Below are positions 42,862 to 51,233 of a stretch of 64,000 nucleotides of DNA, in pieces. Location of the stretch: positions 62,001 to 126,000 of the forward strand of contig JAFZMH010000008.1 in the NCBI GenBank assembly GCA_017553325.1, given 5' to 3'. The position numbers and the translations under genes were made by a program. Below the pieces are notes generated by a model, which ran no database searches, was not told the origin of the DNA, and was given only the letters and a program-made list of their open reading frames with translations. The DNA comes from Clostridia bacterium. Its GTDB lineage: Bacteria; Bacillota; Clostridia; Christensenellales; CAG-917. The stretch's first letter is position 1, and every line of letters starts with the position of its first letter.

Positions 42862-43770
42862 TTATTTCTTCTTCTCTTTTCTGCGTTTGTCATTGATAAT
42901 GACAAGTGCCTGTTCGTCAATTGTCGTGATGCCTTCTCCCTTGGCGATTTCCACCATCTGCGTCAAAGCGGCTTTCAAGAATACGCGAGGAATCTTGACG
43001 AGTTTTTGGCACGCTTCGGGTGTGAACTTTACAGTTGGGTCTATGCGTTCAGCGCAGTAGATGACCGATTTGACGTCGCCCTCGTGTTCGGGGATCTTTT
43101 CTGGGAAAGGCGCCTTGAACGACGAACACCAGAAGTTTGTGCTGTCGCGATAGCCGTAGTCCACGGGGACGGGCGGGAAGTTGTTTTTCTTTACGCCGTT
43201 GATGATGGAATCATAATATTTGTCTTGCATCCAAATCTTGTCGATTTTGAGGATGAAGTGCGCGCCGAACTTGCTTGTTATGCCGTTGAAATTGCGATAC
43301 GGTGGCTCGTAGCCTTCAAGACAGCCGGGTTTGTCAAGGTAGGCGTCTTCAAGTTCGCTCACCCAAGTGCATTCAAACACCTGAAACGCTTCTTCCACAA
43401 TCTTTGGTCTGTCTTCTCCCAAGGGGCTGTCCTTCAAGGTGAAAATGCAGTTTTTCATCTTTTCTGCAGTCGTGTCGCCCGGGAAGCCGAGTCTCACAGC
43501 CTCTTTGAAATACTTGCGTTTGTCGGGTATAAAGTTGAGCGCAACTTTGCCCGTGCGGAGGATATTTTGCGCCGTGTTTGAACTGTTGCGCACTTCAAAT
43601 ATCATTGCATAGTAGTCCTTGCCAGCGATATAATACGGGAAGCAAAGCGAGTACGCGCCGAGGTTTGTTTGTCCGCTCTCGGATACCGTGCTTGCCAGTA
43701 TCGTCGGCATGGGGAAGAAGGACGATGTTTGATAGAAGTTGTCGACTATTCGTAAGTCTTTAAAGCTCAT
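42862..43770 (-). CDS. flavin reductase-like domain protein
   Basis: A 302-residue protein of the FMN-binding split-barrel (flavoredoxin-like) group: an N-terminal region with FFPMPTILASTVSESGQTNL, then FEVRNSSNTAQNILRTGKVALNF, the pattern around the FMN site, and a basic C-terminus ending KRRKEKKK. It is longer than typical flavoredoxins (about 190 residues), with an extra central segment. Likely an FMN protein in electron transfer or reduction of a substrate; partner unknown. AAGGTG precedes ATG 43770. It is followed at once by bioY. Confidence 0.75.
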   Translation of the reverse strand: MSFKDLRIVDNFYQTSSFFPMPTILASTVSESGQTNLGAYSLCFPYYIAGKDYYAMIFEVRNSSNTAQNILRTGKVALNFIPDKRKYFKEAVRLGFPGDTTAEKMKNCIFTLKDSPLGEDRPKIVEEAFQVFECTWVSELEDAYLDKPGCLEGYEPPYRNFNGITSKFGAHFILKIDKIWMQDKYYDSIINGVKKNNFPPVPVDYGYRDSTNFWCSSFKAPFPEKIPEHEGDVKSVIYCAERIDPTVKFTPEACQKLVKIPRVFLKAALTQMVEIAKGEGITTIDEQALVIINDKRRKEKKK

Positions 43771-43808
43771 AATACACCTTAGATTGTTTTAGAAATTGTT
43801 CAATTGCT

Positions 43809-43837
43809 ATTATATAGCAATTTTTTGTTAAATGCAA
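43809..43837 (-). promoter_or_regulatory. sigma-A promoter of the flavoprotein-bioY unit
   Basis: Minus strand TTGCAT, 17-bp spacer, TATAAT, 38 bp before the start. No BirA-type palindrome was recognised. Confidence 0.8.
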
Positions 43838-43847
43838 TATGAAAATC

Positions 43848-43878
43848 AAAAAATCACACCGCAAAAGCGGTGTGAAAA
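43848..43878 (-). terminator. terminator of the rubrerythrin gene
   Basis: TCACACCGC-TTTT-GCGGTGTGA stem followed by T-rich sequence on the minus strand. Confidence 0.85.
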
Positions 43879-43898
43879 TCTGTGGTTTCAAAACCAAA

Positions 43899-44447
43899 TC
43901 AATAGTTTTCAGCGTGCACTTCAAAGTACGCCTGCGGGTGAGCGCACACTGGGCAGATTTCCGGTGCCTTCGTGCCGACGACGATGTGTCCGCAGTTGCG
44001 GCATTCCCAAACCTTGACCTCGCTCTTTTCAAAGACTTGCGCAGTCTCAACGTTGTTGAGAAGTGCGCGGTATCTCTCTTCGTGGCGCTTCTCTATGGCT
44101 GCGACACCGCGGAATTTTGCCGCGAGTTCGGGGAATCCTTCTTCCTCTGCCGTGCGAGCAAACTCTTCATACATATCCGTCCACTCATAGTTTTCGCCGT
44201 CTGCAGCTGCTTCAAGGTTTTCCGCGGTTGAGCCTATGCCGTTCAACTCCTTAAACCAGAGTTTTGCGTGTTCCTTTTCGTTGTCTGCCGTCTTTAAAAA
44301 CAGATCTGCAATTTGCTCGTAGCCCTCTTTTTTTGCTTTGGATGCAAAATACGTGTATTTGTTTCTTGCCTGAGATTCACCGGCAAATGCCGCGAGCAAA
44401 TTTTGCTCCGTCTTCGTGCCGGAATACTTTGTTTTTTTGTCTGCCAT
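43899..44447 (-). CDS. rubrerythrin
   Basis: A 182-residue non-heme di-iron peroxidase that reduces hydrogen peroxide in anaerobes. The ferritin-like domain has [39 protein letters not shown] and [11 protein letters not shown] as ligand helices; the C-terminal rubredoxin domain has [23 protein letters not shown] 44447 has GGAGG 8 nt upstream. Single-gene unit; no PerR box recognised in the short upstream region. Confidence 0.96.
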   Translation of the reverse strand: MADKKTKYSGTKTEQNLLAAFAGESQARNKYTYFASKAKKEGYEQIADLFLKTADNEKEHAKLWFKELNGIGSTAENLEAAADGENYEWTDMYEEFARTAEEEGFPELAAKFRGVAAIEKRHEERYRALLNNVETAQVFEKSEVKVWECRNCGHIVVGTKAPEICPVCAHPQAYFEVHAENY

Positions 44448-44557
44448 TTGTATATCCTCCAAAACTGAATTTCAAATAGTATAGTCGTTTGCCGACCAAA
44501 AAATATTATAGCACACATTGCGACATATTGTAAATATAAGAAAAATCAAAAAAAGTA

Positions 44558-44586
44558 TTGAAAAAATATCATACAAGTGTTAAAAT
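44558..44586 (+). promoter_or_regulatory. sigma-A promoter of DUF2804 copy 2
   Basis: TTGAAA, 17-bp spacer, TAAAAT, 35 bp before the start codon. Confidence 0.75.
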
Positions 44587-44621
44587 ATTATCATAAAAAA
44601 ATAACCCAAGGGGGATCTAAA

Positions 44622-45773
44622 ATGGGAGAATACAGCAAATTTATATCTGAAAAGAGACGCGCTGTTCCGGCGCCACACGATCTCGTTGATGAAAACGGCA
44701 AAGTGGTTTTCGGAACTTTTGAAAACGAGTTTGAAACGATGGAACTTCTTCGTGCCAAACGTCCGACCAAAGCACCTGATTTTATGAACAAATTCAAACT
44801 CACGCTTTGGGAAGCAACAGAAGTCCATCTCAAGAACGGCGTGTTGCTTGCGGTCGTATGCGATATGGGCATCTTTGGCAAACAACTCAATATGTTCTAT
44901 GACAAGCGCACAAAGAAAGTCTATTGCTGGGACACGCAAATCAAGTCCAAAGATACGGTCATTGCTCCAAACCTTTTGAGAGGCGCAATCGCAGAGGCAA
45001 GATCCGACGTCGGTTTTGTCAAATACGTCAACAACTTTGAAGAGGGCAGAGCGGACTTGAGTGGCAAACATACCGGCAAGTGTCTTATCACGACTCCTGG
45101 CGAAAAAGTCTGCGCAGACCCGAAGGTCATCAAGGAAAACTACGGTGAAGCGAGCATCGAATACGATTTCAAACTCACCCGTATCAGCAAACCGTGCGTC
45201 GTGTCAATTCCGTTCCCGTACAGCGACAACCGTACGCTTTACAGCCAAAAAGACTTCTTCAAGGCGGAAGGCAAACTCGTCATCAACGGCGAAGAGATGC
45301 TCACTGACGAGGAATCAACGGCAATCATCGACGACCACAGAGGCTATTATCCGCGTCGCGCTCATTATGACTGGGTGACAACGATGGGTATGTGCGAAGT
45401 GGACGGCAAAAAGGAATATCTCGCATTCAACCTCACGCACAATCAAAGCACGGACGAGGAAGCATACAACGAGAACATCATTTTCTTGAGCGGCAAGACC
45501 TCGATTCTTCCGCCTGTCAAGTTTGAGCGCTCGGTTGCGTCCAGCGATTTCACCAACTACTCCGAATGGACGGTCAAGGACGAGCACGACATGGTCAACC
45601 TCAAATTCAAAGTCTACGGAATCAACCCGATGATTTTGCACGCAGTCGTCGTCAACATCGACTATTTCGTCACGTGGGGCGAACTCGAAGGCTATCTCCG
45701 CGATGAAGACGGCAAGAAGTATGTCCTTGATGGGATGATGGGTATGGGCGAAGACAAAACCTTGCTTCTGTAA
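44622..45773 (+). CDS. DUF2804 protein (copy 2)
   Basis: A 383-residue cytoplasmic protein of the same family as 36498-37601 but strongly diverged. It has CVVSIPFPYSDNRTLYSQK, then DHRGYYPRRAHYDWVTTMG and LAFNLTHNQSTDEEAYNEN, the region that carries the most conserved residues of DUF2804. No signal peptide. AAGGGGG precedes ATG 44622. Function unknown. The two copies lie 8 kb apart in different transcription units, so they are old paralogs, not a recent duplication. A fold-back element starts at its stop codon. Confidence 0.82.
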   Translation: MGEYSKFISEKRRAVPAPHDLVDENGKVVFGTFENEFETMELLRAKRPTKAPDFMNKFKLTLWEATEVHLKNGVLLAVVCDMGIFGKQLNMFYDKRTKKVYCWDTQIKSKDTVIAPNLLRGAIAEARSDVGFVKYVNNFEEGRADLSGKHTGKCLITTPGEKVCADPKVIKENYGEASIEYDFKLTRISKPCVVSIPFPYSDNRTLYSQKDFFKAEGKLVINGEEMLTDEESTAIIDDHRGYYPRRAHYDWVTTMGMCEVDGKKEYLAFNLTHNQSTDEEAYNENIIFLSGKTSILPPVKFERSVASSDFTNYSEWTVKDEHDMVNLKFKVYGINPMILHAVVVNIDYFVTWGELEGYLRDEDGKKYVLDGMMGMGEDKTLLL

Positions 45774-45896
45774 ACCGCACATTTTGGCGACCTGCTTCGT
45801 TAACTACGACAAGGCACCCAGTCATGTACGCTTATGTACATTAGGCCGAGTGCCTTTTCTTGTTTCTTTGTATCTCATCCAAATTGGGAGTTTACA
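45769..45896 (+). repeat. fold-back element, copy B
   Basis: Outer arms TGTAAACCGCACATTTTGG and CCAAATTGGGAGTTTACA pair over most positions; the left arm contains the TAA of DUF2804 copy 2. The left block is GGCGACCTGCTTCGTTA. The inner arms AGGCAC / GTGCCT are perfect, the core is CATGTACGCTTATGTACATTAGG and the right block ATCTCATCCAAAT. Confidence 0.85.
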
Positions 45897-45915
45897 ACAA
45901 TAGGGAAGTTTTATA

Positions 45916-45944
45916 TTGTTTTTTTGACAGACAAATAGTATAAT
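45916..45944 (+). promoter_or_regulatory. sigma-A promoter giving a probable leaderless mRNA
   Basis: TTGTTT, 17-bp spacer, TATAAT. The -10 ends 7 bp before the ATG of the SGNH hydrolase, so transcription should begin at or next to the start codon. Confidence 0.75.
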
Positions 45945-45951
45945 CAAATCT

Positions 45952-46659
45952 ATGAAAAAGAAAAATACCGGCATTATAGTATCAATCGTTATCGTTTTGG
46001 CGTTCGTCGCGCTGGTTGTGGGGAACTGCCTGCTATTCGTGCGCAATCAACAAAAGTTGCAAGCGGAAGCGTGGGCAAGGATGTTTCAAGAATACTATGA
46101 CATGAAGGTCGCAAATTTCGAGGAAGAAAACAAGACCTTGACCGACGTGGACGTTGTGTTCTTGGGGGACAGTCTCACGGACGGCTATGACGTCAACGCG
46201 TATTATCCTCAATACAACGTCGCAAACAGGGGCATAGGAGGGGACACAACCTACGGGTTGGAAAGACGCTTGCAAGTTTCCGCGTACGACCTGAATCCAA
46301 AGGTTATCGTTATGCTCATCGGCGCGAACAACTTGTCCTCTATGCTCGAGAATTATGAAAGCATCGTCACGAATTTGAAACAGAATCTGCCGAACGCCAA
46401 GATTATTATTCTTTCAATCTGTCCCGCGGGCGGCGACCAAATATGGCGCAACCCTCATGCACTTGAAAACAACGTAGAGCTTCAAGCAATAGCGGAGCGT
46501 CAAGGTTGCACCTACGTCGATATGTTCCCGATTCTTCTCGACCCCGACGCAAACGAACTCCGCGCCTCCTACACGATTGAGGGCTTGCACTTTACCGCCG
46601 AGGGCTACGAGGCAATCACCGCCGCTCTCACTCCAATCATTGAAACCGCACTAAACTAA
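45952..46659 (+). CDS. membrane-anchored SGNH/GDSL hydrolase
   Basis: A 235-residue esterase-like protein. KKK followed by a hydrophobic helix (residues 6-29) anchors it, with the catalytic domain outside. All four SGNH blocks are visible: FLGDSLTDGY (nucleophile Ser), GIGGDTT (Gly), IGANNLSS (Asn) and the C-terminal TIEGLHFTAEGY with His, where the catalytic Asp is replaced by Glu or lies nearby. It may deacylate carbohydrate or lipid substrates at the surface. There is no Shine-Dalgarno sequence: TATAAT is 7 nt before ATG, which implies a leaderless message. Confidence 0.9.
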   Translation: MKKKNTGIIVSIVIVLAFVALVVGNCLLFVRNQQKLQAEAWARMFQEYYDMKVANFEEENKTLTDVDVVFLGDSLTDGYDVNAYYPQYNVANRGIGGDTTYGLERRLQVSAYDLNPKVIVMLIGANNLSSMLENYESIVTNLKQNLPNAKIIILSICPAGGDQIWRNPHALENNVELQAIAERQGCTYVDMFPILLDPDANELRASYTIEGLHFTAEGYEAITAALTPIIETALN

Positions 46660-46686
46660 ATCCCACTTTGTCATAAAAATGCAATC

Positions 46687-46710
46687 AAAAAGCGCACAAA
46701 GTGCGCTTCC
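46687..46710 (-). terminator. second terminator downstream of ssrA
   Basis: Minus strand AAGCGCAC-TTT-GTGCGCTTTTTG. Confidence 0.75.
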
Positions 46711-46832
46711 ACCAAACGAGAGGTTGTGCGGAACAGCGGCTCACAAGTATTTAGGAGTGTTTAGCAAACAACCTATCGTGCGGTAGATCACCCAAAAGTG
46801 TGTCATTTAGGCTACGCTTTTTTTCATTTATG
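46711..46832. other. unassigned 120-bp region between two terminators
   Basis: Between the ssrA terminator and a second terminator lies a sequence with a long-range stem GGTTGT / ACAACC and several short pairings but no ORF. It could be a small RNA made by read-through from ssrA or a decayed gene. I do not recognise a known RNA family. Confidence 0.35.
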
Positions 46833-46858
46833 AAAAAAGCGCGCCACATAGCGCACTT
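46833..46858 (-). terminator. terminator of ssrA
   Basis: Minus strand GTGCGC-TATGTG-GCGCGC followed by T6, immediately after the CCA end. Confidence 0.75.
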
Positions 46859-46860
46859 TT

Positions 46861-47221
46861 TGGTGGAGGTGAGGAGAGTTGAACTCCTGTCCAGATGCCC
46901 GTATTCGGGACTTTCTACACGTTTAGTTTATGTTTGGGTTTTTCGCAGTCGGGCACACAAACAAGCCGTCGATTGATGAGTCCCTGGTGACAACAACCTT
47001 ACGAGACGATGGGGTTGCGTTGTCTGTTTTTCTGATGCCGCTTGCCGAGGGAACAGAAAACCTCGGGGCGACATGCTGACTGATTATGCAGCAAGGGCGA
47101 GACCCATTGCAGGTCTCTCATTATTATTTTTTGCGTTTAATTTTAGGTTCCGTTTTTACGTAGCCGAGCCTACGACGTGCTTATACCGCTTCAAGACAAA
47201 TGTCGAATCCAGTACACCCCC
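46861..47221 (-). ncRNA. ssrA: transfer-messenger RNA
   Basis: A 361-nt tmRNA on the minus strand. The 5' end reads GGGGGTGTACTGGATTCGAC and the 3' end TTCAACTCTCCTCACCTCCA with an encoded CCA, the hallmark tRNA-Ala-like termini. The tag frame lies at 47134-47084 and encodes AKNNNERPAMGLALAA then TAA, so stalled proteins receive a 16-residue tag ending ALAA that proteases recognise. The tag is longer than the usual 10-14 residues. It has its own promoter at 47263-47290, leaving a 5' leader of about 35 nt for RNase P to remove. Confidence 0.97.
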
Positions 47222-47262
47222 TTGGCTTTTCGCACGCAAGGACGAACAGCCGAGTAAGTTGT

Positions 47263-47290
47263 ATTATAGCATATTTTTGCTTTTTTGCAA
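47263..47290 (-). promoter_or_regulatory. sigma-A promoter of ssrA
   Basis: Minus strand TTGCAA, 16-bp spacer, TATAAT, 42 bp upstream of the mature 5' end. Confidence 0.75.
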
Positions 47291-47295
47291 GTGTT

Positions 47296-48324
47296 TTATT
47301 CAAATCTTGCGGTCAATTCTTCGGGGCAACCTGCCTTGAACTCGGCGAGCAGGGCGGGTTGGATATTGTCGTAGCCGAGATTGAGGACGAGAATTTCGAG
47401 GCACTTTCTTGCGCCGAGATAGTCGCGCATGACGATGTTGAGTTGATGCTCACTGCAATCGAAGGTGTTGAGATATTCGCTCATATTTTTGTTGTGCAAC
47501 GCTTCAACCGCTTTCGGCCCTACGACAAAGACGGGGTCGGTGAGTTGTCCTTGCAGGACGAAGAGCCCTGCAGACTTTTCCTCGCGCAATTTCCAATACT
47601 TTGTGAGACCGTGCTTTATGTAGTCCTTTGAGGCGAGGGTGTTGTAGACGCGATAATAGAAAGAGCGCAGAGCGGCGTTTTCTCTCGTGCCTTTGTTTTT
47701 GTCTCTGAGGAAGAGATAATCGCCGTGGTCGACGGTCTTGTCATCTCCCCAAAACACGAGGCATTTCCCTCTCATTTCGCCGACGGTCAAACTGTCGATA
47801 AACGCAATATCGCTACTTGAAGTGTTGTTTTGCACTATTTTATCCCCGAGTTTGGTCGCAAGGATGTTGATGACGTCGTCCTGACTCTTGCCCTTGAACT
47901 TTTGCATATCGAGTATCAAAAACTCGGTTGGATGCTCGTCCAAAAACTTGTTTATGTCTTCGACGATAGGGATGAATTTCTCGCCCTTGATGATTGCGTG
48001 GAAAATATAATACTCGTTTCCGCTCTTCCAAACTCTAAGGTCCAAATAGCGCGAACCGCATGCGAGCTGTTCGGCTATCGTGCGGTTTTGAGTTTCCGCC
48101 GCCCACATCATACCTTTTGAGCCTGCGTCGTGCGAGCCGGGTATAACGGTGTTTTTGACGAGCACGTCGTCCTTCAAATATTTCATCCAGTTTGCCGTAA
48201 ACACTGTTGCGTCCTCCTCATCCAGCGCCTTTGGACTGTTCAGCCCGAGTCCCAAACCTATCGCGGTGATAGAGACCGCCAAAACTACTGTTATGATAAT
48301 TGCGATTTTTGTCTTCAACTTCAT
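47296..48324 (-). CDS. PI-PLC X-domain phosphodiesterase, membrane-anchored
   Basis: A 342-residue protein with an N-terminal membrane helix or uncleaved signal (residues 6-28) and an extracellular phosphatidylinositol-specific phospholipase C X domain. It has VIPGSHDAGSKGMMW with the first catalytic His, CGSRYLDLRVWKSGNEYYIF followed by the second His, and EFLILDMQKFKG. Two catalytic His are present, so phosphodiester cleavage of an inositol lipid or glycan anchor is plausible. Gram-positive commensals and pathogens use such enzymes on host lipids. Its stop is just upstream of the ssrA promoter region. Confidence 0.85.
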   Translation of the reverse strand: MKLKTKIAIIITVVLAVSITAIGLGLGLNSPKALDEEDATVFTANWMKYLKDDVLVKNTVIPGSHDAGSKGMMWAAETQNRTIAEQLACGSRYLDLRVWKSGNEYYIFHAIIKGEKFIPIVEDINKFLDEHPTEFLILDMQKFKGKSQDDVINILATKLGDKIVQNNTSSSDIAFIDSLTVGEMRGKCLVFWGDDKTVDHGDYLFLRDKNKGTRENAALRSFYYRVYNTLASKDYIKHGLTKYWKLREEKSAGLFVLQGQLTDPVFVVGPKAVEALHNKNMSEYLNTFDCSEHQLNIVMRDYLGARKCLEILVLNLGYDNIQPALLAEFKAGCPEELTARFE

Positions 48325-48424
48325 AATTCTTTCCCCAATTACCCGCCCACGGCGAGCAAATCATTTGTATAAAAATATTTTACTATGAATTTTTGATTTT
48401 GTCATCACTCAATTTATTTTTTTC

Positions 48425-48453
48425 TTGCGAACGCGCGTATTTAATGATATACT
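48425..48453 (+). promoter_or_regulatory. sigma-A promoter of tldD-tldE
   Basis: TTGCGA, 17-bp spacer, TATACT, 31 bp before tldD. Confidence 0.7.
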
Positions 48454-48484
48454 TTTATGGAATATAAAATTTTTAGGAGGCAAT

Positions 48485-49882
48485 ATGTTATCCAAACAAG
48501 TTGCAAGAAAGGTCTTGGATGCTTGTCTTGAGACGGGCGCGGACTTTTCCGAAATATTTTTTGAAGATACCTACGAGCATTCTTCGAATATGCTCTCCGG
48601 CAAGATGGAGACCGTGTCCGAAAAGCATCTTTTTGGCGCGGGCGTTCGCATACTAAAGGGGCTCGAGGAGGCGTACGGCTATACGAGCGACGTGTCGGAA
48701 GAGGCGCTCGTCAAGTTTGCAAGAAACCTCGCGTCGTCTTTCTCCGGCGAGAGAGTGGCGGAAGTCGCTCCGTTTGAGGAGAAGGACGCAAGAGACGCAG
48801 GCATCGTCAAGATAGTGCGTCCGGACAGCGAAGTGGACGAGAGCGAGAGAGTGGCGTATCTGCGTGAAATCGAGGGTTATATCAAAGATTATGACCCGCG
48901 CATCGTCCAGCGTATCATCACGTTTATGGGCAGGACTCAAAACGTTGACATCTTCAACAACAAGGGCGTATGCACTCACGATTTGCGCAATCAGACGAGA
49001 ATAGGACTTCAAGTCGTTGCAAAGGAAGGCGACAAGAGTCAGTCCAGCCATTCGACCATAGGCGGACAATTCGACATAGACGGCTACAAGAATAAGGACC
49101 TCAAGAGTTTTGCTCTTGACGTTTGCAAATCCTGTATCGCGATGCTCACCGCTCCCGAGATGGTGGGCGGAGTGTATCCCGTCATCATTCACAACGGTTT
49201 CGGCGGAGTGCTCTTCCACGAAGCGTGCGGACACTCGCTTGAAGCGACGAGCGTGGCAAAGAATGCGTCCGTATTCAGCGGCAAGCACGGGACGAAGATT
49301 GCGTCAGACATCGTCACCGCAATCGACGACGGCACGGTGTACAACGAGTGGGGATCCTTGAACGTCGACGACGAGGGACATCCGACTCAAAAGAACGTGC
49401 TTATCAAGGACGGCGTGCTCACGAGCTATATGATAGACTACGCAAATTCCCGCAGAATGGGTATGGAGTCGACGGGCAACAGCAGACGCGAGAGTTATCG
49501 TTTCAGCCCGACGTCGCGTATGACCAACACGTATATCGCAAACGGAAAGTCTACGCTTGAGGAGATTATAGCCACAACCGAACTCGGCTTGTTTGCCAAA
49601 GAGATGGGTGGCGGTTCTGTCAACCCCGTGACGGGCGAGTTCAACTTTGCCGTCAACGAGGGCTATATGGTGGAGCACGGCAAGATTACGCACCCGGTCA
49701 GAGGGGCAACGCTCATCGGCAACGGCGCGACGGCGCTCCTCAATATCGATATGGTTGCAAACAATCAATCGTTTGGGCATGGCATGTGCGGTTCGCTTTC
49801 AGGTTTTGTGCACGCAAACGTCGGTGAACCAACCGTGAGAATTCAAAATATGACCGTCGGCGGAAGCGGAGGTAAAGAATAA
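48485..49882 (+). CDS. tldD: metalloprotease TldD
   Basis: A 465-residue subunit of the TldD/TldE heterodimeric zinc protease, which trims unfolded or modified peptides such as RiPP precursors. The catalytic motif FHEACGHSLEA (HExxxH) is in the C-terminal half, with GSLNVDDEGHPTQKN and GMESTGNSRRESYRF downstream. AGGAGG is 5 nt before ATG 48485. Its TAA overlaps the tldE ATG. The downstream FAD protein and PflX-type radical SAM gene are on the same strand and may be in the same unit. Confidence 0.95.
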   Translation: MLSKQVARKVLDACLETGADFSEIFFEDTYEHSSNMLSGKMETVSEKHLFGAGVRILKGLEEAYGYTSDVSEEALVKFARNLASSFSGERVAEVAPFEEKDARDAGIVKIVRPDSEVDESERVAYLREIEGYIKDYDPRIVQRIITFMGRTQNVDIFNNKGVCTHDLRNQTRIGLQVVAKEGDKSQSSHSTIGGQFDIDGYKNKDLKSFALDVCKSCIAMLTAPEMVGGVYPVIIHNGFGGVLFHEACGHSLEATSVAKNASVFSGKHGTKIASDIVTAIDDGTVYNEWGSLNVDDEGHPTQKNVLIKDGVLTSYMIDYANSRRMGMESTGNSRRESYRFSPTSRMTNTYIANGKSTLEEIIATTELGLFAKEMGGGSVNPVTGEFNFAVNEGYMVEHGKITHPVRGATLIGNGATALLNIDMVANNQSFGHGMCGSLSGFVHANVGEPTVRIQNMTVGGSGGKE

Positions 49883-51204
49883 TGGACTTCAAAAAATTTG
49901 AAAAGGTGTGCAATGCGCACGGCATAAAAGAATTTGACGTTTATCACGTAAGTACCAACGGTTCGGCGGTGTCGACTTTTTGCGGACAGACGGACAAGAA
50001 CGTCACGTACGAAACGAATGAGATTTACATCCGCGCCGTCGTGAACGGGCAGGTTGCAAATATATACGTTGAAAAAGACGACGAGAGCGAATACGAAAAC
50101 ATAGTCAAGCACCTCATCGCAAGCGCGAAAGTGCTTGAAAGCGAAGAGCCGTATTTCTTCTTCGAGGGCTCGAAAAAGTACCCCGAACTTAAAAAGGTCT
50201 CTCACGACTATGCGGAGTACAGTCAGGGCGACAGGCTCGACCTCTGCAAAAAGATGGAGGCGTACGTGCGTGAAAAATGTCCGTACGTCGCTTTGACGCA
50301 GGCGCAAGTTGACGTTGCCACCACTCGTCTTTCCATTGAAAACACGAGCGGATTGCATGTCGAAAAGGAGAACAACGAGGCGGCGGTTGTCTGCGTTGCA
50401 GTCGTACAAAAGGACGGGGACACGAGACAGGGCTTCTATTTCGACTTTGTCGAAAACCTCAAAGACATCGACTACGATAAACTCTATCGCGTTGCCGTCG
50501 AACGTCCGCTGTCTATGATCGGCGCAAAGGCGTGCGAGTCAAAGCAATACCCCGTAGTGTTTGAAAATCAGGCGTTTGCAAGTTTGCTCGGCTGTTTCGG
50601 CGATATGTTCAGCGGGGAGGCGGTTGTCAAAAAACTCTGTCTCTTGGACGGCAAACTCGGACACAAAGTGTTTGGCGACAACGTCACTTTGACGGATGAC
50701 CCGTTTCTTGAAAAGTCTCCGTTCAGCACTACGTTCGACGACGAGGGCGTTGCCACGAGCAAGAAGAATATCGTGGAAAACGGCGTGCTCAAAACCTATT
50801 TGCACAGCCTCAAAACCGCAGCTATGCTCGGCGCAGAGCCGACGGGCAACGGTTTTAAGGGGCAGAGCGGCGCGATTTCCACAAGAGCCACAAACCTCTG
50901 CCTCAAATCAGGCGAAAAGAATCTCGATGAGATTCTTGCAATGATTGACGACGGCATTTTCATTACGGGTATGATGGGACAACATGCAGGCGTAAACGAA
51001 GAGTCCGGCGCGTTCAACCTTCAGTCAAGCGGTTATCGCATAAGAAACGGCAAACTTGCCGAACCTGTCACGCTTATTGTTGTCAGTGGCAACATTGTTG
51101 ATCTTTTGAACAATGTTGTGGAAATCGGCAACGATTTTGAGATTTCAAGATTAGTGGCATGCGGTTCAGTTTATGTGAAGTCACTCGCAGTATCAGGTAA
51201 TTAA
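49882..51204 (+). CDS. tldE: metalloprotease TldE/PmbA
   Basis: A 440-residue non-catalytic partner of TldD; it lacks the HExxxH motif, as expected for TldE. Marks: QYPVVFENQAFASLLGCFG, SGEAVVKKLCLLDGKLG, DDPFLEKSPFSTTFDDEG and HSLKTAAMLGAEPTGNGFKG. TldD and TldE together form a cage that admits unfolded peptides. The 1-nt overlap with tldD (TAATG) suggests equal synthesis of the two subunits. Confidence 0.94.
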   Translation: MDFKKFEKVCNAHGIKEFDVYHVSTNGSAVSTFCGQTDKNVTYETNEIYIRAVVNGQVANIYVEKDDESEYENIVKHLIASAKVLESEEPYFFFEGSKKYPELKKVSHDYAEYSQGDRLDLCKKMEAYVREKCPYVALTQAQVDVATTRLSIENTSGLHVEKENNEAAVVCVAVVQKDGDTRQGFYFDFVENLKDIDYDKLYRVAVERPLSMIGAKACESKQYPVVFENQAFASLLGCFGDMFSGEAVVKKLCLLDGKLGHKVFGDNVTLTDDPFLEKSPFSTTFDDEGVATSKKNIVENGVLKTYLHSLKTAAMLGAEPTGNGFKGQSGAISTRATNLCLKSGEKNLDEILAMIDDGIFITGMMGQHAGVNEESGAFNLQSSGYRIRNGKLAEPVTLIVVSGNIVDLLNNVVEIGNDFEISRLVACGSVYVKSLAVSGN

Positions 51205-51233
51205 AATAAACAAACAAAAGTTCTAGGGGAATT

